Positions 43,594 through 54,300 are shown, counted from the stretch's first letter. The stretch: 64,000 bases of DNA from Flavobacterium humidisoli (GCF_023272795.1 NZ_CP096829.1:124001-188000); one strand, 5' to 3'. Notes: generated from the letters alone by a model not told the origin. Numbers and translations: made by a program.

Positions 43594-44220
43594 ATGACAA
43601 CAACAGAAATATTTAATATAAAATTAGCCGAATTAAAATCTCAAATAATTGAAGTTCAAAGAAAAAAAAATACTTCTAGCGTCCTTCTTTATAAAGATTA
43701 TTTATCAAAAATGTATGAGTGGTATGTCGCATTAGGAATCGAAGAAAAATGGATTATTAACATTTACAAAACAAAAGATGGTCATAATTTATTCCATTTA
43801 TTAGATCCCGAATTAAAAAACGATTTAATAGATTTAGAAGATTTTAGAGTTAATTATCTTAACGATATCACTATCATAAAATCTAAATATCGAGGTTTTG
43901 AATACATATATGTTTACCTATATATTTATTGGCAAATATTTAAAAATTCGCCACGTTTTGAGAAATATCAAAATCTTCCCGATCCTTATGAACCTGTAAT
44001 AAAAATTTTATTAAGAGGAAATCATGTCTGTAAAGGAGAAATGTCGACAATAGAAGTTGATAATATGCCTATTAAAAGGCAAATCGACTTTCGCTTACCG
44101 TCACTTGATTACGATTTCTTAGAATATATAGACGAAATATGTATAAGAAGTGGAAGTGGAGGAATTCCTAATCAAGAAAAAACAAATCAGTTATGGAAAG
44201 ATTTTCAAAAATTGAAATAA
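43594..44220 (+). CDS. Hypothetical protein
   Basis: Not recognised. 208 residues from ATG 43594, chosen because the promoter at 43530-43537 would start transcription near 43543. Soluble, rich in Lys, Tyr, Ile and Asp; visible pieces: LLYKDYLSKMYEWYVALGIEEKW and SPRFEKYQNLPDPYEPVIKILLRGNHVCKGEMSTIEVDN, and a C-terminal LPSLDYDFLEYIDEI. Very AT-rich and isolated, which suggests accessory origin. A toxin-immunity-like or surface role is possible but not supported. Confidence 0.6.
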   Translation: MTTTEIFNIKLAELKSQIIEVQRKKNTSSVLLYKDYLSKMYEWYVALGIEEKWIINIYKTKDGHNLFHLLDPELKNDLIDLEDFRVNYLNDITIIKSKYRGFEYIYVYLYIYWQIFKNSPRFEKYQNLPDPYEPVIKILLRGNHVCKGEMSTIEVDNMPIKRQIDFRLPSLDYDFLEYIDEICIRSGSGGIPNQEKTNQLWKDFQKLK

Positions 44221-44290
44221 ACAAATTAGAATTAAAATAAAATATTTTGAGAACAGTAAACTGCATGAAAATTTTTCAATTAAAATAGGC

Positions 44291-44614
44291 ATGAAAAAAA
44301 TAAATCTTTTTAGAATTTCACCACTATTTATTGTCATTTCTGGAGTGACTGCTTTTCTTATATACAACAATCAATTGAATAAAAAATTTATACAATTAGA
44401 GGTAAACAGCATTCTTGTAAAGAGAAATAATTGGCAACTAAGAACGACTGAGTTCTATTTGCAAAATGGATTGAGAATTGACTCTACATTTAAGGATAAC
44501 TTTGACCTAAAAATAGGAGATTCTATTTCAAAAGAATCAAATACTAATATTTTTATTGTTTACAGAAAGGAAAATGGAAAATATAAATTTCACAAAAAAA
44601 ATGCTATCAATTAA
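44291..44614 (+). CDS. Hypothetical membrane-anchored protein
   Basis: Not recognised. 107 residues: an N-terminal membrane helix (ISPLFIVISGVTAFLIY) and an extracytoplasmic domain of about 80 residues rich in strands (FIQLEVNSILVKRNNWQLRTTEFYLQNGLRIDSTF). Follows the previous AT-rich hypothetical by 70 nt in the same direction. Function unknown. Confidence 0.6.
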   Translation: MKKINLFRISPLFIVISGVTAFLIYNNQLNKKFIQLEVNSILVKRNNWQLRTTEFYLQNGLRIDSTFKDNFDLKIGDSISKESNTNIFIVYRKENGKYKFHKKNAIN

Positions 44615-44658
44615 AGCAAACTTATCTTAGCTTTTAAAAATTTAAAAAGCCACTTCAA

Positions 44659-45264
44659 TTAAGAAATGGCTTCTGTCTCTTCAATCAATCCTAAAATTTT
44701 GCCGTACGCAATCGCTGCTTTATGAACCTGAACCGTCCAATCTTCGGCAGCGTTATCATCGGCTCCATCAGAAATATATTTTAAGCTTAAAAACGGAATA
44801 TTTTCTTTCATGGCAATCATGGCTAAAGCGTACGCTTCCATATCCACAACATTATAGGCGTCTGAGCAATGTCCCATTTCAAAATTGTCACCAGTTCCGC
44901 AGATTCCTTCTTGAAGATTATCCATTAACAGACCATATTCTAAAACTGGCGGTAAACCAGAAAGAGGAGTTTCATATAATGCAAAACCTAAACCGCGCAC
45001 ATCCATATCTCTTTGAACAAATTTGGTGCAACAGATTACGTCGCCTTTTTGAAAACAGCTGCTTCCTGCTGAACCTAAATTAATAATTACAGAAGGTTTT
45101 TTCTTTTGAATGGCTTTTGACAATTCGTAAGCTGCGTTTACTTTTCCGATTCCGGTAATTAAGACATTGTGATCTTTAAAAACTTCTGCCGCTTCAGATT
45201 CAAGTGCAAAACAGAATAATATATCTTCAACAGCAAATGATGCCGTTTGGTTAATTTGTATCAT
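44659..45264 (-). CDS. MTA/SAH nucleosidase-like phosphorylase-superfamily protein
   Basis: 201 residues, slightly short for MTA/SAH nucleosidases (about 230). Motifs: ILFCFALESEAAEVF at the N-terminus, LITGIGKVNAAYELSKAI, INLGSAGSS, the ligand loop DMEAYALAMIA with its Glu, and the catalytic Asp in YISDGADDNAAED. The family cleaves 5'-methylthioadenosine and S-adenosylhomocysteine; the exact base specificity is not proven. A weak hairpin at 44647-44672 overlaps its stop codon. Confidence 0.85.
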   Translation of the reverse strand: MIQINQTASFAVEDILFCFALESEAAEVFKDHNVLITGIGKVNAAYELSKAIQKKKPSVIINLGSAGSSCFQKGDVICCTKFVQRDMDVRGLGFALYETPLSGLPPVLEYGLLMDNLQEGICGTGDNFEMGHCSDAYNVVDMEAYALAMIAMKENIPFLSLKYISDGADDNAAEDWTVQVHKAAIAYGKILGLIEETEAIS

Positions 45265-45433
45265 GTGTAATTTATTTTCGGTTTACAAAAATACGTTTAA
45301 AAATTTACGATGCTCTAACCTAGACTTAAAATCCAAAAAAGACGTTAAAGTCTGTTTTCGCTATTGGATTTTATGATATAAAAAATACATTTGCGAGAAC
45401 CACTAAAAAAATAAAACCAGAAAGAATAATTGC

Positions 45434-45997
45434 ATGGATAGTGAAAAATTTATTTTCTGCCTTGAAGGCGTTAAAGATATAGACGATCATACTCAGACCA
45501 ATGTGGTAAAATGTCTGGAAGAATTGGCTATTGACCAAGGCATTTCGAGTATTCATAAAACTTGCGATACTATTGAAGGGTTGGAAGAAAGTCTGAATAT
45601 TTTGCTTTACGAAGATCATAATTTCAAAGATTATGAAATTATTTATTTAGCCATGCCAGGTCAGGAAAATAATATCTGCCTTCATGATTATTATTACAGC
45701 ATCGAAGAAATTGCCGAATTGTTTGAAGGTAAAATGAAAGGCAAGATTATTCATTTTGCCAATCTTAAGGTTTTAGATTTAAACGAAGAAGAAGCTCAAT
45801 ATTTTTTAGATATAACTGGAGCAAGAGCGATCTCTGGTTACGGTTCCACTTATAATAAAATTGCCAGCTGCAGTACAATTGACAAAGCTTTTTTTAGCTT
45901 GTATCAGGAAAATGACAATTTGATTGAAGTCGTAGAAGATCTCTATACCAAACATTACAATCTGTGCAAACTGCTTGATTTTAGATTATATTATTAG
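45434..45997 (+). CDS. Conserved hypothetical protein (DUF6642-like)
   Basis: 187 residues, soluble. Core patterns KFIFCLEGVKDIDDHTQTNVVKCLEEL, YEIIYLAMPGQENNICLHDYYYSIEEIAELF, and AISGYGSTYNKIASCSTIDKAFFS; these resemble the DUF6642 family. It looks like an alpha/beta fold with nothing recognisably catalytic. The AraC regulator begins 2 nt after its stop codon, so it is very likely co-transcribed with the regulator, small protein and pentapeptide-repeat gene. Confidence 0.65.
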   Translation: MDSEKFIFCLEGVKDIDDHTQTNVVKCLEELAIDQGISSIHKTCDTIEGLEESLNILLYEDHNFKDYEIIYLAMPGQENNICLHDYYYSIEEIAELFEGKMKGKIIHFANLKVLDLNEEEAQYFLDITGARAISGYGSTYNKIASCSTIDKAFFSLYQENDNLIEVVEDLYTKHYNLCKLLDFRLYY

Positions 45998-45998
45998 A

Positions 45999-46916
45999 AT
46001 GAAAAAGCAGGCAGAGAAAATAAAAACCTATAACCCAAAAGGATTTAGAGAGAAGTTTTTAGGAGAAGACAATCCTATTCATTTACTTTTTAAATCGAAT
46101 TCTGATCATTTTTTCTGTTTGGAAATCGAAGAAATGATGCAGATGCAGCATCCTGTTCCGCCTTCGAAACATTCTTGCCATACTTTAATTTTTATTTCTT
46201 CAGGCCAACATGTTATGAAATTGGGTTATCAGGAATATATCACGACTGATAACGAAATGATTATGGTTCCTGCCGGCCAGATTTTTTCGCTTGATAATGT
46301 GAACAATATCCATAAAGGTTATATCTGCCAATTTCATCCTGATATTTTGATTCGGAAATATGGCAGTCGTGAACTGCTCAATGATTTTGACTTTCTAAAA
46401 ATTTCAGGAGATCCCAAAATTAAACTTGCTCCCGAAGATATTGCCCCAATTACCAATATTTTGGAACGATTGAAAAAGGAATATTCTGAAAAAACGGTTA
46501 CAGATTTAAATATTGTTCAGTCGTATCTGATTACTTTATTTTATGAAATGAATAAAAATGCGGTGAAAACTTCTAAAAGCATTTCGGCGGCAGAAGCAAT
46601 TACGGCAAAATTTAAAGAATTGATTCATGACCATATTAAAACCCAACATCAGGTCAATTATTATTCTTCTCTATTAAATGTTACTCCGAATCACTTAAAC
46701 AAATGTGTAAAGAATGTAACCGGAAAATCTGCTGTAAAATGGATTGACGAAAACATATTGCTTGAGGCCAAATATTTATTATTTCAAACCACACTTTCTG
46801 TAGGTGAAATCGCAACGCAAGTAGGCTTTGAAGATCAATCTTACTTTAGTCGATTTTTTAAAAAAGCAGAAGGAATTTCTCCTATACGATATCGAAAAAT
46901 GATTGATAAGTCCTAA
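45999..46916 (+). CDS. AraC family transcriptional regulator
   Basis: About 305 residues from ATG 45999. Cupin-like N-terminal sensing part (about 60-110: SCHTLIFISSGQHVMKLGYQEYITTDNEMIMVPAGQIFSL) and C-terminal double HTH (about 215-305: YYSSLLNVTPNHLNKCVKNVTGKSAVKWI... ATQVGFEDQSYFSRFFKKAEGISPIRYRK). Target genes unknown; probably the neighbours 45434 and 46978/47212. Overlap with the preceding gene's end supports one transcript. Confidence 0.92.
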   Translation: MKKQAEKIKTYNPKGFREKFLGEDNPIHLLFKSNSDHFFCLEIEEMMQMQHPVPPSKHSCHTLIFISSGQHVMKLGYQEYITTDNEMIMVPAGQIFSLDNVNNIHKGYICQFHPDILIRKYGSRELLNDFDFLKISGDPKIKLAPEDIAPITNILERLKKEYSEKTVTDLNIVQSYLITLFYEMNKNAVKTSKSISAAEAITAKFKELIHDHIKTQHQVNYYSSLLNVTPNHLNKCVKNVTGKSAVKWIDENILLEAKYLLFQTTLSVGEIATQVGFEDQSYFSRFFKKAEGISPIRYRKMIDKS

Positions 46917-46977
46917 TTATTGATTATAGAATCCTAACAAATATGTGGGTGTTTTTCGGAAATTTGCTTCCTCAAAA

Positions 46978-47187
46978 ATGCAAATTATGATTTATGTTTT
47001 TAAAACTTCCGTTGATAGTAAGGCCAAATTCGAATCGGCTTCTGCATTACTAAATGAATTATTACCCGAATCTCAGTGGAATTTCGATCTCGAAGATTGC
47101 GACAATATTCTGAGAGTTGACAGCGAGTTGAATGTAACCGCATTACTTCAAAACAATACTATTTTCGATTGTATCGAATTAGAATAA
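46978..47187 (+). CDS. Small ferredoxin-fold-like protein, paralogue of 31604
   Basis: 69 residues from ATG 46978 (MQIMIYVF), or 66 from 46987. Pattern of alternating strands and helices: IYVFKTSVDS, KAKFESASALLNELL, QWNFDLEDCDNILRVDSE, VTALLQNN, FDCIELE. Same family as the small protein at 31604 (KT-x-V, NFD, NIL, F-x-C). No CxxC, so no evident metal site. It lies between an AraC regulator and a pentapeptide-repeat protein. Confidence 0.75.
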   Translation: MQIMIYVFKTSVDSKAKFESASALLNELLPESQWNFDLEDCDNILRVDSELNVTALLQNNTIFDCIELE

Positions 47188-47211
47188 ACTTTATAAGCCT
47201 TTAAAATTTAT

Positions 47212-47784
47212 ATGGAATCAAAATTATACCAAAACCGAACTTTTGAAACGATTGATTATTCGGATCAGAGTTTAGCCAATACCGAATTTGTTAATTGCGA
47301 ATTCGTTAACTGCAATTTTTCTAAAAGCGATTTAAGTCATAACGACTTTCTAGATTGTGTTTTTAAAAATTGCAATCTTTCTTTGGCTACTTTGAGAAAT
47401 ACTGGATTGAAAAACATCCAATTCATCGGCTGCAAATTAATGGGATTGGATTTTAGCGCTTGCAATAGTTTTTTATTTTCAATGAACTTTCAAGATTGTA
47501 TTTTGGACTATTCTACTTTCATTTATAAAAAACTAAAGAAGACCATTTTTATAGATTGCTTTTTAAAAGAAACAGATTTCTCGAATACCGATCTATCTTT
47601 GGCCTCTTTTAAAAATTGTGATCTTTCTGGCGCCACTTTTGTGGAAAGCATTTTAGAGAAAACCGATTTCAGAACTTCCAGAAACTATGCTTTTGATCCT
47701 TCAGAAAATAAAATTAAAGGAACAAAGGTTTCCCATACGGCACTTGCGGGTCTGCTTCAAAAATTTGATTTATCCATAGAATGA
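47212..47784 (+). CDS. Pentapeptide-repeat protein (Qnr/MfpA-like)
   Basis: 190 residues. Nearly the whole sequence consists of A(D/N)LxN-type pentapeptides with Phe or Leu at the centre (FVNCEFVNCNFSKSDLSHNDF, LSLATLRNTGL, FKNCDLSGATF), the right-handed quadrilateral helix. The C-terminal FDPSENKIKGTKVSHTALAGLLQKFDLSIE module is the shared tail of Qnr-like relatives. Such proteins mimic DNA and protect gyrase from quinolones or toxins, but that role is not shown for this one. Co-transcribed with the small protein 25 nt upstream. Confidence 0.88.
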   Translation: MESKLYQNRTFETIDYSDQSLANTEFVNCEFVNCNFSKSDLSHNDFLDCVFKNCNLSLATLRNTGLKNIQFIGCKLMGLDFSACNSFLFSMNFQDCILDYSTFIYKKLKKTIFIDCFLKETDFSNTDLSLASFKNCDLSGATFVESILEKTDFRTSRNYAFDPSENKIKGTKVSHTALAGLLQKFDLSIE

Positions 47785-47833
47785 TTTTTTGGTTTTCAGT
47801 TTCTTTATGCTACTGAAAATTATTTGTAAAATT

Positions 47834-47872
47834 AAAAAGCGGGACTACAAACTAAATTGTATCCCGCTTTTC
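47834..47872. terminator. Bidirectional terminator
   Basis: AAAAGCGGGA/TCCCGCTTTT with an inner TACAA/TTGTA pairing; flanked by A and T runs on both sides. It separates the pentapeptide gene and the DUF5123 gene. Confidence 0.85.
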
Positions 47873-47894
47873 TCTATTTAATCAACCACGATTT

Positions 47895-49466
47895 TTATTT
47901 TAACCAACGTGGATCTCCCACTTTTCTATCAATTAATGTTTGATTTTTAATTGTAAAATCACCATTTGGTGCATTAGGAAATTGAGGATCTAATACAGTT
48001 GCAGCAGCATCTGGTCTATTGTTACCTGTTGTTATCTGTAAATTAGGTGAATTGAAATTATTATTATTTGCAAACCCTGGAGCGAACGTTGCTGTAGAAT
48101 TTGTATAAACTGCAGATCCAACTGCTAATAATGTATTACGTACTGTTGATAAATTAGAAACAAAACGTATATACAAAATTCTACTTGCCGCTGGTAATGT
48201 AGGTGCATAGATTGTACATCCATCGATTAACACATTACTTGTTAATCCCGTTCCTGTTAATCCTGCAGCAGCATCTAAACGGATGAAATCACGTGATGAA
48301 CAAGTGTCAAATGTACTTTTTGTTAAAGAAACACTTCCCACATAAGTAGTTCTGAAGTCAATAAAATCAGCACCAGCATTAACGTTCACATTTTCAACAA
48401 TACTATTATCCACAGAGAATGATTTCAATTTTGCTGATGCATTTCCATAGATTAATTGAGAAGGATAATCATGAACATAACATCCGCTTATTAAAACATC
48501 TCCTAAACCTGTAGCCGCTGCTGTACCAATTGTTATGGCTCCGCCAGTTGTACCAGTTCCGTTTAAGTCTAAATCTATTAAAGAAAGATTAACCACTTCA
48601 CTTGAATTAGCCGGATTATTAGCCAAAGTAAAATTAACTTTTAATTTTGGTTTGTTTTCTGGTCTTAGACCTCTTAGCGTTATTGTTTTATTTATTGCAA
48701 TTGTTCCAGTTTGAGCTGTGTAATCACCCGGCATGAAAACTAAAACAGATCCAGAAGGCGCATCAGTAATTTTTTGAAGGAAGTCATCTCCCTCTTTCAC
48801 TAATATTCCAGTTCCAATGTCAATTCCGGTAGTAAAAGTTGCATCACCCCTTTTCTTTGTTCCGTTTAATAAAATTGCAGTGTATGCAGTTTCTGGAGTT
48901 AAACCTGTAATTGTAGCTACCCCAGCTGTTTTTTCAGCTGCTGTAATAGTGTGCGCAATATTTCCAGGCATAGCAGTAATTTGTGTTACAGCACTATTTG
49001 GAGTCCATCTTAATGTAACTTGAGTTGCTTGAATATCTGCATCTTGAACTGGGAACATTATCTGTTCTGATAATGTTGTAGCTGTTATAACCGACCATTT
49101 AGAATCTGCTAAGCCAGAAGTAACTGCTTTTACTCTAATCGAATAAACTGTTTCTCCTTCTAATGCTACTTTTACAGGAAGTTCTGTAGGAGCAACATTT
49201 ATGGTTTTATAAATTGTAGCGAAGCTCGGATCATCAGCACTAAATTCAACTACATAATGATCTGCATTTTCATCTGATTTAACCGTCCAATCTAACTCAA
49301 CCGTGGTTGAGTTTCTGATAGTAGCTTTAAGTCCGATGGGAGAAAATTCTCTTGTATTTCCTATACCGTCTAATAACGCTTCATTATAACTTTCACAGCT
49401 AGAAACTGCAACTGAAAGAAGTAATACGGTTATTAATCCTTTAAATATATTTATTGTTTTCATCAT
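47895..49466 (-). CDS. Surface glycan-binding-like lipoprotein (FN3 + DUF4957/DUF5123)
   Basis: 523 residues. Lipobox in LSVAVSSCESYNEA. Two fibronectin-III-like domains (about 40-225), then a right-handed beta-helix of pectate-lyase-like repeats (about 225-470) and the C-terminal FTIKNQTLIDRKVGDPRWLK, characteristic of SusE/SusF-position proteins. The DUF4957/DUF5123 pair is common in pectin and related polysaccharide loci. Last gene of a susC-susD operon on the minus strand; its role would be surface capture of the glycan. Confidence 0.85.
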   Translation of the reverse strand: MMKTINIFKGLITVLLLSVAVSSCESYNEALLDGIGNTREFSPIGLKATIRNSTTVELDWTVKSDENADHYVVEFSADDPSFATIYKTINVAPTELPVKVALEGETVYSIRVKAVTSGLADSKWSVITATTLSEQIMFPVQDADIQATQVTLRWTPNSAVTQITAMPGNIAHTITAAEKTAGVATITGLTPETAYTAILLNGTKKRGDATFTTGIDIGTGILVKEGDDFLQKITDAPSGSVLVFMPGDYTAQTGTIAINKTITLRGLRPENKPKLKVNFTLANNPANSSEVVNLSLIDLDLNGTGTTGGAITIGTAAATGLGDVLISGCYVHDYPSQLIYGNASAKLKSFSVDNSIVENVNVNAGADFIDFRTTYVGSVSLTKSTFDTCSSRDFIRLDAAAGLTGTGLTSNVLIDGCTIYAPTLPAASRILYIRFVSNLSTVRNTLLAVGSAVYTNSTATFAPGFANNNNFNSPNLQITTGNNRPDAAATVLDPQFPNAPNGDFTIKNQTLIDRKVGDPRWLK

Positions 49467-49523
49467 AATAACTTATAATTTATTATTAGTTTTTTGAAAG
49501 ATTTTAATAACCGTAATCATTTT

Positions 49524-51305
49524 TTAACTGACCATTACTTGCATCAAGAAATACTTGCCATATTGCCAAAATTGTCTCTCATCAGGGTTCACTCCCACTT
49601 TATACAATGAGGCTATCTTAGCATCTGCAGCTGTTCCTGTCCATGTCCAAGCAGTAGAAGAATACAATGCTCCTGGATTTGTAGTTTCTCCACGATTAAG
49701 TCCATAGATATCTAAACTTACATTATCTGACTGATATTTATAGTACAAAGTAGCTGGCACATCTGCATATTGTCCTGTGCGCGTAGATAATTCTGCCATT
49801 TTTTGTTTTGCTTTATCTAAGTTTGCTTTAAGCAAATTCCAACGAATCAGCGCTTGTTTACGTTCCATCTCTCCTGTAAACTCATATTTATTTTCTTCAA
49901 CAAGGGCATTAAACATGGCATCTTTGCTAGTTAAGCCATTTACATAAGATTCAACTTTGGTGGCTTGATCTGCTGAAGAAAATGATCTTCTACGAACTTC
50001 TTTCAAGTAAGGCATTGCTGCAGTTGGACCCTCCAATTCGTTTGCTGTTTCAGCAGCAATTAAAAGCACCTCAGCATAACGCATGTACATTTTATTAACC
50101 CCGTCATCATTTGTAGAAGTTACATAACGTTTCATCCATTCGTAACGGTATTTACCAAAATACCATGTGTCTAAAGTACCTAGCTCTTGTTTTGCAATAC
50201 CATTCACTGCTGCCCCATACTTATAAGGCACACAAGTAACATTTCTACGAGCATCAGCTTGATCATAATCATAGAAAACAAATGGTAATGGACCTGCTAC
50301 TCCACCACGGTTAGCACCATTAGCCTGAAATTGATCGGCAGCCGCAGTGTGTTTTACCGCAAAAGTGAACAACATTCTACCACGCCCATCAGAGAAAGGA
50401 AGTTCCCAAAGAGACTCTCCGCCAGCAGCAGTATTTTCTTCATTGTATTTTCTCCATAGTCCTTCAAAAGTAGACTCTAAACGAGCACTACCACTTTGGA
50501 TCACTTCGCGAGATTCTTTTAATGCCAATGCATACATGTTTGCAACTGAAAGTTCTGGATCGCTACTTCTTCTTACTCCATCAGGATATTGCTGATAACC
50601 ACTTGCTGCCAAAGCCAAACGTGCTCTAAATGCTTTTACAAAAGCTTTATTTACATGTTCTACTGTATTCGTATAAGCAGTTTCATTAGGCCATGCCACC
50701 AATGTTGATGCTTCACCTAAATCTGCGATTAATTGTTTGTAAATAATATCTCTACTCGCTTTAGGCAAATATAATGTTGCAGTAGTGATAGGCTCAAAAC
50801 GAGCTGGAACATCACCCCAAGACTTAAGCAAATCGGCATAATAGATCGCTCTTAATGTTAAAGCTTCTCCTAGTAATTGTCCCATTTCTGAGCCTGGTGT
50901 AGGATTACCATATTGACGCAACCCCTGAATACAAACATTGGCACGCTCAATTCCTGAGTACATCATTGCATAGGCATTATTGGTCGTATTCATTTCTGTA
51001 TTACTTGGCTTCGCATCATACACACACAAATCTGCTTTATCTCCTGCTGTTTGAGAAGTATTGTACCATTCTGTATCTGTATTTAATCCATAATATGGCA
51101 AAAATCTCCCTCTATAAGAATTAGTCTCCGCAAACGGCACTTTTATTCCATCTACAGCTCCTTTTGCAAGTGCAACTTCAGAAAATATCAAAGATGGCTC
51201 TAATGTTGACGGCGCTTCTGTATCTAAATAGTCATCTTCAAATTGCTGGCAAGAACTAAATAAAGCCGCAATAATCAATCCCGCTATTATTATTTTATGT
51301 TTCAT
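49524..51305 (-). CDS. SusD/RagB family nutrient-uptake lipoprotein
   Basis: 593 residues. Lipobox LFSSCQQFEDDYL near residue 20, alpha-helical TPR-like core with SusD motifs (DTEAPSTLEPSLIF, ALTLRAIYYADLLKSWGDVP, and the late YMRYAEVLLIAAETANELEG). Sits on the SusC lid and binds glycan. It starts 17 nt downstream of the SusC stop codon, so both belong to the same operon. Confidence 0.94.
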   Translation of the reverse strand: MKHKIIIAGLIIAALFSSCQQFEDDYLDTEAPSTLEPSLIFSEVALAKGAVDGIKVPFAETNSYRGRFLPYYGLNTDTEWYNTSQTAGDKADLCVYDAKPSNTEMNTTNNAYAMMYSGIERANVCIQGLRQYGNPTPGSEMGQLLGEALTLRAIYYADLLKSWGDVPARFEPITTATLYLPKASRDIIYKQLIADLGEASTLVAWPNETAYTNTVEHVNKAFVKAFRARLALAASGYQQYPDGVRRSSDPELSVANMYALALKESREVIQSGSARLESTFEGLWRKYNEENTAAGGESLWELPFSDGRGRMLFTFAVKHTAAADQFQANGANRGGVAGPLPFVFYDYDQADARRNVTCVPYKYGAAVNGIAKQELGTLDTWYFGKYRYEWMKRYVTSTNDDGVNKMYMRYAEVLLIAAETANELEGPTAAMPYLKEVRRRSFSSADQATKVESYVNGLTSKDAMFNALVEENKYEFTGEMERKQALIRWNLLKANLDKAKQKMAELSTRTGQYADVPATLYYKYQSDNVSLDIYGLNRGETTNPGALYSSTAWTWTGTAADAKIASLYKVGVNPDERQFWQYGKYFLMQVMVS

Positions 51306-51322
51306 TTTGTGATCGTTTAAAA

Positions 51323-54300
51323 TTAGAAATTAAGATTCATACCAAAAATCATTTGTCTGCTTCTTGGATAAGGACTTGAATCTACCCCTGGTGTAAGTGG
51401 ATTTTTTCTTTTTGTCGAAACTTCTGGATCAGAACCAGAATAGTTAGTCCAAACAAAAACATTGCTAGCCGTTAAATAAAATCTCAATTTTGAAATTCCT
51501 AGTTTAGATGTAAACATTTCAGGTGTAGTATACCCTAATGTCAAAGTATTCAATCTTAAAAAAGATGCATCTTCAACTGCCCAATCAGTAAAAATAGCCG
51601 ATCTCATGTAAGGAGACCACATAGTTGTATTCGCATTAAGAGCTGCTAAAGCTTCAGGATTATCTGTTACTAATTGTCCTGTTGCTGGATCTAGGTTAGT
51701 CCATCTTTTTCCGTCAGCCATAGTAGAATTTAAGTTTTTATATCTTCCTGAAGCTGTAGCTGTAGAAAATTCAATTTTATCGGCATTATAAACCTCATTA
51801 CCAATACTCCAGTTAAAAGCGGCCATTAAATCGAAACCATAAGCATTACCATTAATTACAAAACCTCCTGTGCTTTTAGGATTAACATTACCAATAACGG
51901 TTTTATCGTTTGCATCTACTTTACCATCTCCATTGATATCTTTTAATTTCATGTCTCCAGGCTTAAGACCGCTTCCGTCTCCTACTAGAGAAGTAGAAGT
52001 ATTAACCACTCCGTTTTTCAAAACATACTTTCCTGCAACATAATCAAAGTCTGAAACTTCATATCTGCCATCATTTCTATAGCCATACATACTACCTAAC
52101 GAAGAACCAACTGCTACTAAATAATCATCTCCAATTTGTGAAGAAGCCCATCCTGTTGCTTGTCCAAAATCACTCATAACCCCTAACGAGTTAATACGAT
52201 TTTTGTTTACTCCCATATTGAATGAAAAGTTCAATCCGTATTTTGCCTTTTCAATCGCAACAACATTTATAGTAGCTTCAAAACCTGTATTTTGTGTTTC
52301 TCCCATGTTACGATATTGGAAATCGTATCCAACTCCTGAAACTGGAAAATTGATTAACAAGTCACTTGTAACATTTTTATAAACATCAAAATTACCACTT
52401 AAACGATTTTTGAAAAACGCGAAATCTAAACCAAAGTTTTGAGTCACTGTTGTTTCCCATTTCAAATCTGGGTTAGGCATTGTTTTAGAAGGCGCCCAAA
52501 CACTAGTAACACCGTTAATCCAAGTTGTTGGTGTCGATTGGAAAATTTGCACCTGCTGTCCAACAGGAATATTATTGTTTCCTGCTTCTCCATAACTTGC
52601 TCTTAATTTTAAAAGACTTAACCAGCTTTTATTTTTCAAGAAATTCTCTTCAGAAAGTTTCCATCCTGCAGCAAATGCTGGAAAATATCCCCAACGATTC
52701 TGCTCTTGGAATTTACTAGAACCATCTGCACGAAATGTAGCTGTGAAAATATAACGGTTTTTGTAATCATAATTTGCACGTCCAAAAAACGACAATAATC
52801 TGTCATCAGGGCTATAATAATTATCTACTGCTTGTGGAGTTCCTTGTGTTGTTAATGTTTTTGCTTTTTCAAAATCAAAAAAAGTAGGATATCCATGAAT
52901 TGTCGATGTAAGCGTATTTGTTGTATAATTAATGCTTTCTTCTCCAACAAGAGCCGTCAAATGATGATCTTCTCCCATTATTTTTTTGAAATCATAATTC
53001 AACGTATTAGCATTTCTGAAACGTCTCTCCTTACTATCTGACATAATCATTGCAGGCATATTCTGCAACGTAGCCAACGGCGCATTAGCCACATAATAAG
53101 TAGTAAGACCGTAAAAACGATAATCCTGATTATTAAAATTATCCAGACCTAAATCTACTTTCAATTTTAAATTATCTACAATCTCCCATCCGAAACTTCC
53201 TAACATATTAAAGTTTTTACGAAACTGCTGACGATTATTATCTGAAATAGAAGTAAAAGGATTTATTAACATATCTGTTCCATCCCCATTCACATCTTCT
53301 GAAGTTAAACCTGCAACTGGAAGTGGCGCATACCCCACAATAGTACGCATACGTGAATCTGAAGAAGATTTCTCATTTTGCTCATTCACACCACCACCAT
53401 CAATTTCAGTATCTGAATAACGCACCGTAAAACCAACATCAACCTTATTGCTTAATTTGCTTTTTAAAGCTAATGCCAAGTTATTTCTTTTGTAGTTTGA
53501 ACCAATCATAATTGCCTTTTCATCGTAATGAGCATAATTAAAGTTATAATTAAGCTTATCCGTTCCACCTCTAATTCCTAAATCACGGCTCTGAACTTCG
53601 CCCGTGCGTCCAAAAATTTGCTCTTGCCAATCATCACCTTTTAAACCTTGGTACAGATCATGATCTTGCCAATTTCCAAAGTACTTGGTATAGCTGTCTG
53701 GATTAGAAGCTACTTTAGTTCCGCTCTGCGAAAGCAAGGCATATTCATATTGCCATTTAGTATAATCTTCTGGAGATAAAACATCAATTTTATTCGCCAT
53801 CGTTTTCATACCGTAAAACATATTAAAGTTTACGGCCATTTTTCCATCTTTTCCGCTTTTTGTCGTAATAAGAATTACCCCGTTTGCACCACGTGATCCG
53901 TAGATTGCAGTTGAAGCGGCATCTTTTAAAACCGTCATTGTTTCAATATCAGATGAAGAAATGTCATTCATATTGTTGATCGGAAATCCATCTACAATAA
54001 TTAAAGGCGAAGCGTCTTGAGTAAGTGAACCTCCTCCACGAACTCTAATTCTAATATCAGCATCTGGAGAACCTTCTGCTGCAGTTACCTGCACTCCGGC
54101 AATTCTACCCGTTAAAGCTTCAGCAACATTGGCCACTGGCACTTTTTTCAAATCAGTACCTGAAATCGTAGATACAGCCCCAGTCAAATCAGATTTCTTA
54201 GCTGTCCCGTATCCAATTACAACAACTTCATTTAAGTTATTAGCATCTTCAACCAGGGTAGCATTTACTTTAGTTTTTCCTTCTGCAGAAATATTAAGGC

